DNA from: Limnohabitans sp. 103DPR2
GTDB taxonomy: Bacteria; Pseudomonadota; Gammaproteobacteria; Burkholderiales; Burkholderiaceae_C
Assembly: GCF_001412575.1 (NCBI RefSeq)
Contig: NZ_CP011834.1
Location: 620,001-684,000, forward strand
Direction: 5' to 3'
DNA length: 64,000 nt
Position numbers and translations under genes: made by a program. The notes under the pieces are model-generated. The model did no database searches and had not been told where the DNA came from. It saw only the letters and a program-made list of their open reading frames with translations. How positions within the stretch are numbered: the stretch's first letter is position 1; every line of letters starts with the position of its first letter. Below are positions 53,985 through 63,040 of the stretch, piece after piece.

Positions 53985-54009
53985 AACGGGCCCTTGGGGC
54001 CCGTTTTCT
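53985..54009 (+). terminator. Rho-independent terminator after htpX
   Basis: AACGGGCCC (53985-53993) and GGGCCCGTT (53997-54005) form a perfect 9-bp stem with a 3-nt loop, followed by TTCTTT. It lies 20 nt after the htpX stop. Confidence 0.85.
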
Positions 54010-54024
54010 TTGGCACCCTGGCCT

Positions 54025-54056
54025 TATGGTCTTATGGTCTTGTGGTCTTGTGGCCG
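54025..54056 (+). repeat. Four-unit 8-bp tandem repeat upstream of the DMT exporter gene
   Basis: Units TATGGTCT, TATGGTCT, TGTGGTCT and TGTGGCCG follow one another without gaps. The first two are identical and the last is diverged. It lies between the htpX terminator and the next gene. Confidence 0.8.
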
Positions 54057-54109
54057 TTTGGCTGGTAACCCATGAGACTCACATGTGTATCGTGCTCCGA
54101 TATAGTCCC

Positions 54110-55078
54110 ATGGTGTCCAGATTTTTTCCGACCTCCCTTCAGCGTTTGCTGACCCTCACACGATTGCAAAACACACGGCGTTTTGAACGCTTGCCTGCAC
54201 CGGTGCGCGGTATGGCCTGGATGGCCTTGGGCGGTTTGACCTTTTCTTTGCTGAACACCATTGCACGGTCTTTTTCTATGCAAATGGACCCGTTCGAAGC
54301 GCAATTTCTGCGGTATTTTTGCGGCCTCTTGGTCATGCTGCCCTTGCTGTGGCATCAGGGTTTGGCAGCCTATGTGCCCAACGACATCAAGGGTCAGTTT
54401 TGGCGCGGCGGTGTGCACACCGTCGGTTTGATGTTGTGGTTCATTGCTTTGCCCCAAATTCCATTGGCCGACATGACGGCCATCGGCTTCACGGGTCCGA
54501 TCTTCATCATGCTGGGCGCGGCCTGGTTCTTGGGTGAGCCCATGCGCAAAGACCGCTGGATTGCGGCGGGCATTGGCTTTGCCGGTGTGATGGTGGTGGT
54601 GCTTCCCAAGTTAACGGGCACTGGCGGTTGGTACAACTTGGTGATGCTGGCTTCTTCGCCCATTTTTGCGGCGTCATTCCTCATCACCAAACACCTCACG
54701 CGCACCGAAAAACCGGGCGTGATTGTGATGTGGCAATCCATCACGGTGACCTTGTTCAGTTTGCCACTGGCTTTGATGAATTGGCAGACACCTACTTTGT
54801 GGCAATGGAGCGGTTTCATGGTGGCGGGTGTGCTGGGCACTTTGGGGCATTACAGCCTCACACGTGCTTTCAGCATTGCCGATATTTCAGCCACCCAATC
54901 TTTGCGCTTCCTCGACTTGGTCTGGGCCTCCCTGATGGGCTGGTTGGTGTTTGGCGATGTGCCCAGCCAATGGACTTGGTTGGGTGCAGCGGTGATCTTG
55001 GTATCGACCGTGTGGATTGCGCGCAGAGAAGGTCGCAGGCGTGAAGAGCCCGCAGCGCCTTTGTCGACAGACCCTTAA
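54110..55078 (+). CDS. DMT-superfamily (EamA) transporter
   Basis: 322 aa with ten predicted membrane helices in two EamA repeats (about 35-165 and 180-310). The first repeat begins GMAWMALGGLTFSLLNTIARSF and the second LVMLASSPIFAASFLITKHL. These transporters export metabolites or amino acids; substrate unknown. The start is uncertain: 54110 (MVSRFF) is chosen, 54083 is an alternative, and a longer frame back to 53873 overlaps htpX and is not credible. No clear ribosome site is visible. Confidence 0.87.
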   Translation: MVSRFFPTSLQRLLTLTRLQNTRRFERLPAPVRGMAWMALGGLTFSLLNTIARSFSMQMDPFEAQFLRYFCGLLVMLPLLWHQGLAAYVPNDIKGQFWRGGVHTVGLMLWFIALPQIPLADMTAIGFTGPIFIMLGAAWFLGEPMRKDRWIAAGIGFAGVMVVVLPKLTGTGGWYNLVMLASSPIFAASFLITKHLTRTEKPGVIVMWQSITVTLFSLPLALMNWQTPTLWQWSGFMVAGVLGTLGHYSLTRAFSIADISATQSLRFLDLVWASLMGWLVFGDVPSQWTWLGAAVILVSTVWIARREGRRREEPAAPLSTDP

Positions 55079-55093
55079 TCAGCCTAATCAGCC
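55076..55093. repeat. 9-bp direct repeat across two convergent stop codons
   Basis: TAATCAGCC is present twice in tandem (55076-55084 and 55085-55093). It holds the TAA stop of the DMT gene and the TAG stop of the convergent 5'-nucleotidase gene. It is probably a small slippage duplication. Confidence 0.75.
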
Positions 55094-55992
55094 AGAGGCG
55101 GATTGCTGATGCCACTGGCCACATGGCCTGCGGGCACATGTTGGGCCGCCGATTCAATGTGACCCGTTTGGTCGTCAAAGAAAAAGTCGGGCTCAAACTC
55201 TTTCAAAAATTCGCCTTTGGGCAAGCCGCCCAAGAACATCGCTTCGTCCACTTCAATGTTCCACTGCATGAGGGTGCGAATGGCACGTTCATGCGCTGGG
55301 GCACTGCGCGCAGTGACCAAGGCCGTGCGAATGCGCATGGCGGGTGTGCCTTCTTGTTGCAGTCGGTGAAGCGCGGCAAGCAAGGGTTTGAAGGGACCCG
55401 CCAACAGAGGCTGTGCCGCTTTGTCACGCTCGTGGGCTTGAAAGGCCGACAAGCCTTCTGCTTGGAACACGCGTTCGGCTTCATCAGAGAACAAAACGGC
55501 ATCACCATCAAAGGCAATGCGAACTTCGTGCGGATGTTCTTCAGAAGCATGTGCCGAATGGGGATACACCTGTGCAGCGGGCACGCCTGCATCGAGCGCG
55601 GCACGCACGTCGGACAAATGGGTCGACAAAAACAAATTGGCATTGAGCGGTTTCAAATACCGCCAAGGTGATTGACCCCGCGTAAAACTGCCGCGCTGAA
55701 TGGGCAGGCCATAGTGCTGCGCCGATCGAAACACCCGCATGCCCGACACAGGGTCGTTGCGCGACAAAATGACCACTTCGACGCGCTGCGTTTGGGCGTC
55801 ATTGAATGCCAGTAATTTTTTCACCAAAGAAAAGGCCACACCGGGTTTGGCAGGTTCTTCCAAACGCTCCAATTGAAGCTTCATATAGGCGCGGTCATCG
55901 CCTTGTTCAAAGACTTGGTTTTCTTCTTCAAAGTCAAACAAGGCGCGCGACGAAATCGCCACCACCAATTGACCGTCTAAGCTGACTGCCAT
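55084..55992 (-). CDS. 5'-nucleotidase (PF06189-type, cytosolic NT5C1-like)
   Basis: 302 aa. VVAISSRALFDFEEENQVFEQ, VILSRNDPVSGMRVF and IAFDGDAVLFSDEAERVF are landmarks of this HAD-like nucleotidase family, with FDGDAVLFSDEAE supplying the acidic cluster. Members dephosphorylate nucleoside monophosphates in the cytosol. The start at 55992 has AAGGAG six bases upstream. The gene lies directly after gspF on the same strand; a shared transcript is possible but a functional link is not obvious. Confidence 0.88.
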   Translation of the reverse strand: MAVSLDGQLVVAISSRALFDFEEENQVFEQGDDRAYMKLQLERLEEPAKPGVAFSLVKKLLAFNDAQTQRVEVVILSRNDPVSGMRVFRSAQHYGLPIQRGSFTRGQSPWRYLKPLNANLFLSTHLSDVRAALDAGVPAAQVYPHSAHASEEHPHEVRIAFDGDAVLFSDEAERVFQAEGLSAFQAHERDKAAQPLLAGPFKPLLAALHRLQQEGTPAMRIRTALVTARSAPAHERAIRTLMQWNIEVDEAMFLGGLPKGEFLKEFEPDFFFDDQTGHIESAAQHVPAGHVASGISNPPLAD

Positions 55993-56017
55993 AGGGCGCT
56001 CCTTGGGAGATGCAAGT

Positions 56018-57244
56018 TCAACGGACCCATTGGTTGAGTTCCATGATAGGCATGAGCACGGCCAACACAATGAGCATGACCACGGCACCCATGGCCACAA
56101 TCAGCAAGGGCTCTAAGATGGTGGCCAAGGCCAGGGCGCGGCGTTGGACATCAGCAGAGAGTTGCTGCGCTGCGCGCTGCAACATGACTGGCAGTTGACC
56201 CGTTTGCTCGCCCAAGCGCGCAAACATCGCCAGCAAGCTGGGGAAACGTTTCTTCTGGCCCATGGCCATGGCCAGCGGCGCGCCTTCGCGCACCAACACC
56301 AGTGCATCCAGCACATCGGCGCGCATGGCTTGGTTGGACAAGGTGTCTGCGGCAGACTGCATGGCTTTCAAAATGGGCACGCCTGCTGACGTGAGCATGG
56401 CCAAGGTGCTGGCAAAACGTGCCGTGTTGTAGCCGGTGGCCAAGCGGCCCACGATGGGCAATTGCAAAAATGCAGCGTCAAATTGAATGCGCCAACGCGG
56501 ACGCTTCAAGGCTTGGTGAATGCCCAGCCATGACAGGCCCAGCAACAGCAGCAAGGTCCAACCATGATGACGAACAAAGTCGCTGAGGGCCAGCATGGCC
56601 ACCGTCAGGCCTGGCAATTTGCGTTGGCTGCCATTGAACACTTGAGCCACCTGCGGCACGACGGTGCTCAGCAAAAAAATCACGATGAGCAAGGCAATGG
56701 CGCTCACGATGGCGGGGTACAGCGAAGCACTGAGCAACTTGGCCTTGAGGGTTTGCTGGTCTTGCAAGTCATCGGCCAGTTGGGTCAGCACTTGACCTAA
56801 ATTGCCGCCTTGCTCACCCGCGCTGATGACCGCGGTGTAAAGTGCAGAAAATTCTTGCGGGTGTTGCGACATGGCTTTGGCCAGACCCAAACCGGCATTC
56901 ACTTCGGCGCGCAGTTGCGCCACCAAATGCGCTTGTTTTTCTGATTCGGCTTCGTCACTTAAGGCGGCAAGCGCACGCTCTAAAGGCAGACCACTGCTGA
57001 TCAAGCTGGCCAACTGCCGTGTCCACACGGCCAAGGCATTGGGCGAGAAGCACTGACGAGAACCAATGTTGTATTGCCAAATACTTTGTGCATTTGCTTG
57101 TGAAGCGCCCAAAGCTTGGACCGACAAAGGCACCAAAGCTTGTGTGCGCAATTGACTGCGCGCAGCTTTGGCACTGTCGGCTTCGATCACACCCTTGCGC
57201 AAGGCGCCATCGTTTTGCAGAGCTTCGTAGGAATAGGCGGGCAT
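56018..57244 (-). CDS. gspF: Type II secretion system inner-membrane protein GspF
   Basis: 408 aa with two T2SSF domains (about 70-193 and 273-395), each followed by membrane helices. Three helices are visible near 172-192, 220-245 and 378-400. The N-terminus MPAYSYEALQNDGALRKGVIEADSA is typical. GspF helps position the assembly ATPase GspE on the inner-membrane platform. In canonical clusters it follows gspE directly; here an outer-membrane gene intervenes. Confidence 0.95.
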   Translation of the reverse strand: MPAYSYEALQNDGALRKGVIEADSAKAARSQLRTQALVPLSVQALGASQANAQSIWQYNIGSRQCFSPNALAVWTRQLASLISSGLPLERALAALSDEAESEKQAHLVAQLRAEVNAGLGLAKAMSQHPQEFSALYTAVISAGEQGGNLGQVLTQLADDLQDQQTLKAKLLSASLYPAIVSAIALLIVIFLLSTVVPQVAQVFNGSQRKLPGLTVAMLALSDFVRHHGWTLLLLLGLSWLGIHQALKRPRWRIQFDAAFLQLPIVGRLATGYNTARFASTLAMLTSAGVPILKAMQSAADTLSNQAMRADVLDALVLVREGAPLAMAMGQKKRFPSLLAMFARLGEQTGQLPVMLQRAAQQLSADVQRRALALATILEPLLIVAMGAVVMLIVLAVLMPIMELNQWVR

Positions 57245-57267
57245 GGTGTCGTGTGCGATGGGCGCGT

Positions 57268-58110
57268 TTATCGGTCAAAGTACAGCAAGCCAATTTGACC
57301 ATTGACCAAACTGTCGGGGCCCGACAACTTGGCCACCTGGCCAACGGCTTTGTTGATGCCCAAAGTGCTGTACCAAGCCCAACGTTTGGACAGGCTGTGT
57401 TTGTAACTGAGGCCAGAACCTACGGAGCCGATGCCCGTGGTGAGTTCACCCGCACCGATTCGGTTCATGTGAGCTGCGGTTCGCCAGTGTTCGGCAGGTG
57501 CCCATGTGATGCCAGAGTTCAGGCTGAGTTCGCTGTGCTGTGATAGCGGCCAAGCATATGAAACACCCAAAGCCAAGGTGCTGCTGTCACCGCGGTTGAG
57601 CACGTCTTGGGTCCACTCAACGCCCGCTGACCAGCGATCAGTGATGCGCATGTTGGCCAACACGCGACTGCGAAGTGTTTTGCGGCCAGGCTCAAAGATG
57701 TCAAAGGTTTCACCGGTGTTCAGGTTGTGGATGCGCATCGACAGGCCCAAGCTGATGTCGCTGTTTTCGATCCACTGGTAACTGAGGCTGGGTTCTTTGC
57801 GAAAGCTGTTGAAACGCAACCATTCTTGGCCGTCGCCAATGCCCACTCGCCATCGACCATAACGCAAGCCGAGAACGGGTCTGAGCTTGGCACTGCGCGT
57901 GTCTTGGTTGAGGTCATCGGCACGCATGCGAATGCCCAAGGTGTAGTGAAGCTTGCTCTGAGGTTCTTCAGCCACGGTCGTCGCATCGGCAGTTTGCGCC
58001 GCGCTGAAAGAAGGCGCGAAGCCCATGCATGCCAGAACGATGGCCACCCCAAACACTGACAAGCCAGACGACCGACTTGATGTGAGCAGGGGTGATATCC
58101 ATGCGCGCAT
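57268..58110 (-). CDS. MipA/OmpV-family outer-membrane protein
   Basis: 280 aa. A long signal peptide (about 1-38, ending FSAAQT) precedes a beta-barrel with alternating hydrophobic strands. The pattern LRPVLGLRYGRWRVGIG early and ELSLNSGITWAPAEHWRTAAHMNRIG late matches MipA/OmpV proteins, which are linked to murein enzyme scaffolding and to permeability. The last residues FDR differ from the usual C-terminal aromatic BAM signal. It sits between gspE (7 nt upstream) and gspF (23 nt downstream) and so appears to be cotranscribed with the secretion genes. Confidence 0.8.
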   Translation of the reverse strand: MRAWISPLLTSSRSSGLSVFGVAIVLACMGFAPSFSAAQTADATTVAEEPQSKLHYTLGIRMRADDLNQDTRSAKLRPVLGLRYGRWRVGIGDGQEWLRFNSFRKEPSLSYQWIENSDISLGLSMRIHNLNTGETFDIFEPGRKTLRSRVLANMRITDRWSAGVEWTQDVLNRGDSSTLALGVSYAWPLSQHSELSLNSGITWAPAEHWRTAAHMNRIGAGELTTGIGSVGSGLSYKHSLSKRWAWYSTLGINKAVGQVAKLSGPDSLVNGQIGLLYFDR

Positions 58111-58117
58111 TTGAAAC

Positions 58118-59536
58118 TTAATCGCGCGTAACGCGCAGCAACTCTTCGGGCTTGGTGATGCCCAATTGAACCAAGCGTTCGCCGTCTTCGCGCATCAACA
58201 CCATGCCGCCTGCCACGGCCGCATCGCGGAGGCTGGCTTCGGATTGCTTGGCGTGAATTTGCGCACGCAGTGCATCGTCGGTCACCAGCAATTCAAAAAT
58301 ACCGGTGCGGCCGGCATAGCCGGTTTGACCGCAGTGCGTGCAGCCTGAGCCTTGGCAGTGGGTGCACACCTTGCGCACCAAACGCTGTGCCAACACGCCC
58401 AGCAAAGACGAGCTGAGCAAGAAGGGTTCAATGCCCATGTCGGTGAGGCGGGTGACGGCACTGGCTGCATCGTTGGTGTGCAAGGTGGCCAATACCAAAT
58501 GGCCTGTCATGGAGGCTTGAATGGCGATTTGCGCAGTTTCAAAATCGCGAATCTCACCAATCATGATGACGTCGGGGTCTTGGCGAAGAATGGCGCGCAA
58601 GGCCTTGGCAAAGGTCAAATCAATTTTGGCATTCACTTGTGTTTGACCGACGCCAGCCAACTCGTACTCAATGGGGTCTTCCACCGTCATGATGTTGCTG
58701 CCTGCCGCATCGAGGCTTTGCAGGGCTGCGTAAAGCGTGGTGGTTTTGCCTGAGCCGGTGGGACCCGTGACCAAAATCAAGCCATGCGGCTGTGTCACCA
58801 ACTGCTGGAAACGTTCTAAGGTGCGGCCTTGCATGCCCACAGAAGCCAAACTCAGACGTGTTTCCGATTTGTCGAGCAAACGCAGCACGGCGCGTTCGCC
58901 ATGCGCGCTGGGGAGCGTAGAGACTCGGACATCGACTGCGCGTGAGCCTAAGCGCAAACTGATGCGGCCATCTTGCGGCAAACGTTTTTCTGCAATGTCG
59001 AGTTCGGCCATGATTTTCAAACGAGAAATCAGGGCGGCGTGCAAGGCGCGATTGGGTTGCACCACTTCACGCAAGTTGCCATCGACCCGAAAGCGAACAC
59101 TGGAGTGACGCTCGTAAGGCTCGATGTGAATGTCGCTGGCGCCGTCGCGTGCAGCTTGCGTTAAGAGTGCGTTCAGCATGCGAATGATGGGCGCGTCGTC
59201 GCTGGTCTCTAGCAAGTCTTCAACAGCGGGCAGCTCTTGCATCATGCGCGACAAGTCGGCTTCAGATTCCACTTCGCTCACCACAGCCGCAGCGCTAGAT
59301 TCACCTGGGCCATATTGCGTGGTGTAAGCCTGGCTGATGCGTTGCTTCAATGCCGAGGTGTCTTCACGCGCAATTTCTAAACTTGCGTTGTCGTTGCCCC
59401 ATTTGCGCATCACCTCAGAGATGGCGTTGGCCGCACTGTCTGGGCAAAGCCACAAACTGAGGCGCGTCCCGTCATCCTCCAACAGCAGTTGGTGGCTGCG
59501 CGCAAATGCGTAGGGCAGAGGGTATTTGTTCGCCAT
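58118..59536 (-). CDS. gspE: Type II secretion ATPase GspE
   Basis: 472 aa. The N1E domain is short (to about residue 110). The ATPase core has Walker [10 protein letters not shown], an Asp box [16 protein letters not shown], Walker [15 protein letters not shown] and the [12 protein letters not shown] zinc tetracysteine loop specific to GspE. It powers pseudopilus assembly from the cytosolic face. The start is 8 nt after the gspD stop. Its length is slightly below the usual 490-570 because the N-terminal region is reduced. Confidence 0.96.
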   Translation of the reverse strand: MANKYPLPYAFARSHQLLLEDDGTRLSLWLCPDSAANAISEVMRKWGNDNASLEIAREDTSALKQRISQAYTTQYGPGESSAAAVVSEVESEADLSRMMQELPAVEDLLETSDDAPIIRMLNALLTQAARDGASDIHIEPYERHSSVRFRVDGNLREVVQPNRALHAALISRLKIMAELDIAEKRLPQDGRISLRLGSRAVDVRVSTLPSAHGERAVLRLLDKSETRLSLASVGMQGRTLERFQQLVTQPHGLILVTGPTGSGKTTTLYAALQSLDAAGSNIMTVEDPIEYELAGVGQTQVNAKIDLTFAKALRAILRQDPDVIMIGEIRDFETAQIAIQASMTGHLVLATLHTNDAASAVTRLTDMGIEPFLLSSSLLGVLAQRLVRKVCTHCQGSGCTHCGQTGYAGRTGIFELLVTDDALRAQIHAKQSEASLRDAAVAGGMVLMREDGERLVQLGITKPEELLRVTRD

Positions 59537-59544
59537 CTGGATGC

Positions 59545-61695
59545 TTAGGGTTTGCGCGTTGCTTCGGGCAAGACCGGTGCGCCCATGGCGGGAAGACCGG
59601 TGCTGGTGCCTGGCTGAGCCTCGATTTGCGTGCCTCTCATTTGCTCATAGCGGTTCAAGGACAAGCCTTCGGTGGCTGCACCATCACGCACCACCACGGG
59701 TCTTAAGAACACCATCAGGTTGGTCTTTTTGCGGCTGCGTGATTCGGCGCGGAACAGGTTGCCAAACAAAGGCACATCACCCAAGCCGGGCACGCGCTCT
59801 TGGCTGTTGCCATAGTCGTCTTGCAACAAACCACCCAGAACCACAATGGCACCATCTTCAACCAACACGCTGGATTCAATGGAGCGCTTATTGGTGATCA
59901 AGCCAGTGGCTGAGTTGATCGAGGCAGGGTCGAGGCGACTCACCTCTTGGTAGATTTGCAATTTGACGGTGCCGTTTTCGCTGATTTGCGGTCTAACGCG
60001 CAAGGTCAAACCCACATCTTTGCGCTCAATGGTTTGGAACGGATTGACCGAGCCTGCGTTGGTGTTGTTGTTGGTGTATTGGCCTGTGACAAAGGGCACG
60101 TTCTGACCAATCACAATTTTGGCTTCTTCGTTGTCCAAGGTAAGCAGATTTGGCGTTGAAAGCACATTGCCATCACCCGTGGTTTGCAAGAAGCGCGCTA
60201 AGAACCCCAGCACATAGGTGCCATTGTTGTTGTGCGCTACGCCAATGTTCAAGCCAGAGGACGGAGCCACATTGCCGCTGGCGCCTTGGGCTGCCAAGGA
60301 GATGATGTTGGCGCCGCCTACTTTGAAGTTGGTGCCCAACAAACCAATGTTGTTGTCGCCCTTGCCGCCCACAGGGCCTTGCCATTGCACGCCAAATTCG
60401 GCGGCTTTCTCAGCACTCACTTCGGCGATCAGGCTTTCCACAAACACTTGAGCGCGACGTGCATCCAGCTTGTCAATGACGGCGCGCAGTTGGCGGTATT
60501 GCGGTTCGGGCGCTGTGATGATGAGCGCATTGGTGGACGGGTCGGCTTGAATTTGGCCACCTGTCGCGGGTTGCGAGCCGTTGTTGAAACTGGCATTGGC
60601 ACCGCCTGCATTGTTGGCATTGTTAGCGGTGGGGGTTGCCGGCATCGCGGCTGCGCCTGCGTTGGCATTGCCTGAGCCGCCTTGTGCAGACATGGCGGCG
60701 CGCAAGGTGGCGGCCAGCTTGGTGGCGTCTGCGTTCTTCAAATACACCACGTGGATGTTGCCGCTGGCTGCGTTGGGGCCGGAATCAGAAGGCCGGTCGA
60801 GTTGAGCAATGAGTGACCGCGCCAAGGCCATGCGCGCAGTGTTGGCGGCACGCACGATGAGGGAGTTGCTGCGCGCTTCTGCCATCACGGTGGTTTTGAA
60901 GGACGCGTCTGTTTGACCCGCAGCAGGTGCACCGCCACTGGCAGCACCAGTGTCTAACAAGCGTTGCAGCATAGGCACCACATCACTGGCCAGCGCATGC
61001 TTCAATTGAACCACTTCGACGCCGGTGGCGTTGGCCACATCAAGGGCTGTGATGATGCGGCCCAAGCGCTGCAAATTGTCGGCGTAATCGGTGATCACCA
61101 ACGCATTGGTGCCAGGGTTCACGTTGACGGTGTTGTTGGGGCTGATGAGGGGCCGCAAGATGGGCACCAGGTTGTTGGCACTCTCATGGTTCAGCTGAAA
61201 AATTTGCGTGATGATTTGGCCGTTGGAGGCGGGCACTGCACCGGCCGAGACGCCACCGCTTTGGAGTTTGGCATCGGCTTCGGGTACGACCAAATACAAG
61301 CCTGCTGATTCCACCAGTGCAAAACTTTGCGTGCGAAGCTGGGCTGCAAACAAACGCAGTGCTTGGGCGGGTGCCACAGGCACGGTGCTGGTCAGGGTGA
61401 TGGTGCCTTTGACGCGAGGGTCCACCACCACGTTGTGGCCCGACAAGGTGGCCAAGGTTTTCGCCACAGCTTCAATTTCGGCATTGTTGAAATTCAACGT
61501 GACGGGTTCTTGCGTGGCTTTGGCGGGGGTGTTGTTATTGGCGTTGGCACTGGTTTTTTTGTTGGCCTTGGGTGCCTGCGCGCTCACGCTGCCCGCAGTG
61601 AATGCCAAGGGCAAGCAGACGCTGAGGCTGACCAACAGTGTTGTGAGCGGTTTGCTTTGCAGCATGTAGTTGGAGGTGTGTGTGCGTGAGGCCAT
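59545..61695 (-). CDS. gspD: Type II secretion secretin GspD
   Basis: 716 aa outer-membrane secretin. A signal peptide lies near residues 12-40 (ending GSVSAQ). The N0 domain ([37 protein letters not shown]) and N1-N3 domains follow, with a long Asn/Ala/Gly-rich insert at about 340-385, then the secretin core ([40 protein letters not shown]). It forms the multimeric gate for folded exoproteins. The ATG at 61695 is preferred to a TTG at 61704; a later ATG at 61665 would give a more standard signal peptide. Confidence 0.95.
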   Translation of the reverse strand: MASRTHTSNYMLQSKPLTTLLVSLSVCLPLAFTAGSVSAQAPKANKKTSANANNNTPAKATQEPVTLNFNNAEIEAVAKTLATLSGHNVVVDPRVKGTITLTSTVPVAPAQALRLFAAQLRTQSFALVESAGLYLVVPEADAKLQSGGVSAGAVPASNGQIITQIFQLNHESANNLVPILRPLISPNNTVNVNPGTNALVITDYADNLQRLGRIITALDVANATGVEVVQLKHALASDVVPMLQRLLDTGAASGGAPAAGQTDASFKTTVMAEARSNSLIVRAANTARMALARSLIAQLDRPSDSGPNAASGNIHVVYLKNADATKLAATLRAAMSAQGGSGNANAGAAAMPATPTANNANNAGGANASFNNGSQPATGGQIQADPSTNALIITAPEPQYRQLRAVIDKLDARRAQVFVESLIAEVSAEKAAEFGVQWQGPVGGKGDNNIGLLGTNFKVGGANIISLAAQGASGNVAPSSGLNIGVAHNNNGTYVLGFLARFLQTTGDGNVLSTPNLLTLDNEEAKIVIGQNVPFVTGQYTNNNTNAGSVNPFQTIERKDVGLTLRVRPQISENGTVKLQIYQEVSRLDPASINSATGLITNKRSIESSVLVEDGAIVVLGGLLQDDYGNSQERVPGLGDVPLFGNLFRAESRSRKKTNLMVFLRPVVVRDGAATEGLSLNRYEQMRGTQIEAQPGTSTGLPAMGAPVLPEATRKP

Positions 61696-61700
61696 GATGT

Positions 61701-62543
61701 TCAACCCAATGAGAGCAAGCTGCGCGCGCCTTGGCGCCGTCCAATGATGTTCAGTAAATTTGACAAAGCGGCTGCGTGCTCAGGCACTGCAGACGCTTCG
61801 CCGCGAAATTGAAGTCGGTTGTTTTGCCACTGACCTTGGCCGCTGAGCAGCAAACTGCCTGAGAGTGTGGTCAAAGCCAATGCAGGGGATGTTGCGGAGG
61901 TCGAGTCTTTGCCGAGCTTGCCAAGGCTCACTTGGTAGGTGCCCATGGGCCGCAAGGTGCTTAATTTGGAGGACATGTTTTCGGCGGTGAGCACCATGCG
62001 ACCTTGCATGTCGATGCGGCCAGGCCAAGCTTGAAGTTGGAGTTGTTCGGTGACCAAATTCAAATTGCCTTCGGGTTGCAGGGTGTTCCAAGGGGCGCCC
62101 AAACCACTTAACAAATGGGCAGGCCATTGCGAGCGGTGATCGTTCATTTGCAATTGCCATGACGCATTGCCAAGTTGCGCATTGATTTGAACCAGTGCAG
62201 GCTGTGTCATGCAGCAAGGTGCCAGCAATTGCAAATTCAAACTGGGCAAGCGCAGACCTTGAGGGCTGAGGTGCAATTGCCATTCAATGCGACCTGGCAG
62301 CGCCATGGCATCTCGGCTGCCTTCGCCGCCGGTCAACACCAATTTGCCAGATCCTTGCCAAACAGAACCTTGCGCTTCTTGCAATTGCACTTGCCCTTGT
62401 GTGGCCTGCGACAAACTTGTGGCCAGCCATTGCGCGGGCCAATGCATCAGCAAGGCGACCAACGCGCCAATGAAGATGCCAGACCATGCCCAAGCCCAGC
62501 CGGAGGGCCTGTGGGCGAGGGATGGGGTGCGGGCGCGGTTCAT
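61701..62543 (-). CDS. gspN: Type II secretion protein GspN
   Basis: 280 aa. One N-terminal membrane segment (about 15-37, WAWAWSGIFIGALVALLMHW) is followed by a beta-rich periplasmic T2SSN domain with GSVWQGSGKLVL and CCMTQPALVQINAQLGNASWQLQ. GspN is an accessory inner-membrane component that is present in a subset of systems, including many Burkholderiales. The ATG overlaps the gspM stop (ATGA). It ends just before the gspD start. Confidence 0.9.
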   Translation of the reverse strand: MNRARTPSLAHRPSGWAWAWSGIFIGALVALLMHWPAQWLATSLSQATQGQVQLQEAQGSVWQGSGKLVLTGGEGSRDAMALPGRIEWQLHLSPQGLRLPSLNLQLLAPCCMTQPALVQINAQLGNASWQLQMNDHRSQWPAHLLSGLGAPWNTLQPEGNLNLVTEQLQLQAWPGRIDMQGRMVLTAENMSSKLSTLRPMGTYQVSLGKLGKDSTSATSPALALTTLSGSLLLSGQGQWQNNRLQFRGEASAVPEHAAALSNLLNIIGRRQGARSLLSLG

Positions 62544-63040
62544 GAGCCTGTGGTGGGTAAATTCAAAATGAGGGCACCCCGCCAAAGTTCTTTGGCGTTG
62601 GCACCCGTGCCTGTGAACTTTTGCAAATGCGCTTCGATGGGCAAGGCATGCGACTGTGTTCGTGCTGTGGCCAAGAATTGCGCCAAGTTGTCTGCCGACA
62701 CGCCGGTCAAGGTCAGGCTTGCGCGTGCGCCTTGAATGGTCAGTTGTGCGCCAGTCCCTAAGAGTTCACGGCTGCTTTGTTGCAGCAAAGTGGTGGCATC
62801 TGAGGCGCTTAAGCGCGGTGACTTTTGCAAGGCTTGTGCTTGCGTCTGCAGTGTTTTGAGCGTTTGTGTTTGCGCATCCAGTTTGGCCAATTGCGGGGGC
62901 ACGTCGCGCAAAGTTTTCAAGGCTGGCGCCACATTGAAGGTCCACAGCAACACTGCACCCAAAACAAGGGCGGCCCATTGCAGACGTTGCTTGTCTTGGG
63001 CGGGCATGTGTTTGAAAGCGCTTGATACGTCTAAGCTCAT
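62540..63040 (-). CDS. gspM: Type II secretion protein GspM
   Basis: 166 aa. A short cytoplasmic segment precedes a membrane helix (about 22-40, WAALVLGAVLLWTFNVAP). A coiled-coil region (TLRDVPPQLAKLDAQTQTLKTLQTQAQAL) and a small ferredoxin-like periplasmic domain follow. GspM pairs with GspL to stabilise the platform. The start at 63040 overlaps the gspL stop (ATGA), and the stop overlaps the gspN start in the same way. Confidence 0.9.
   Translation of the reverse strand: MSLDVSSAFKHMPAQDKQRLQWAALVLGAVLLWTFNVAPALKTLRDVPPQLAKLDAQTQTLKTLQTQAQALQKSPRLSASDATTLLQQSSRELLGTGAQLTIQGARASLTLTGVSADNLAQFLATARTQSHALPIEAHLQKFTGTGANAKELWRGALILNLPTTGS

Noticed and set aside
54025..54056. CRISPR-like array
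   Set aside because: Units are 8 bp and contiguous without spacers, and no cas genes are present.
53873..54109. N-terminal extension of the DMT transporter back into htpX
   Set aside because: It would overlap the htpX 3' end and run through a strong terminator hairpin. The extension has no transporter-like sequence.
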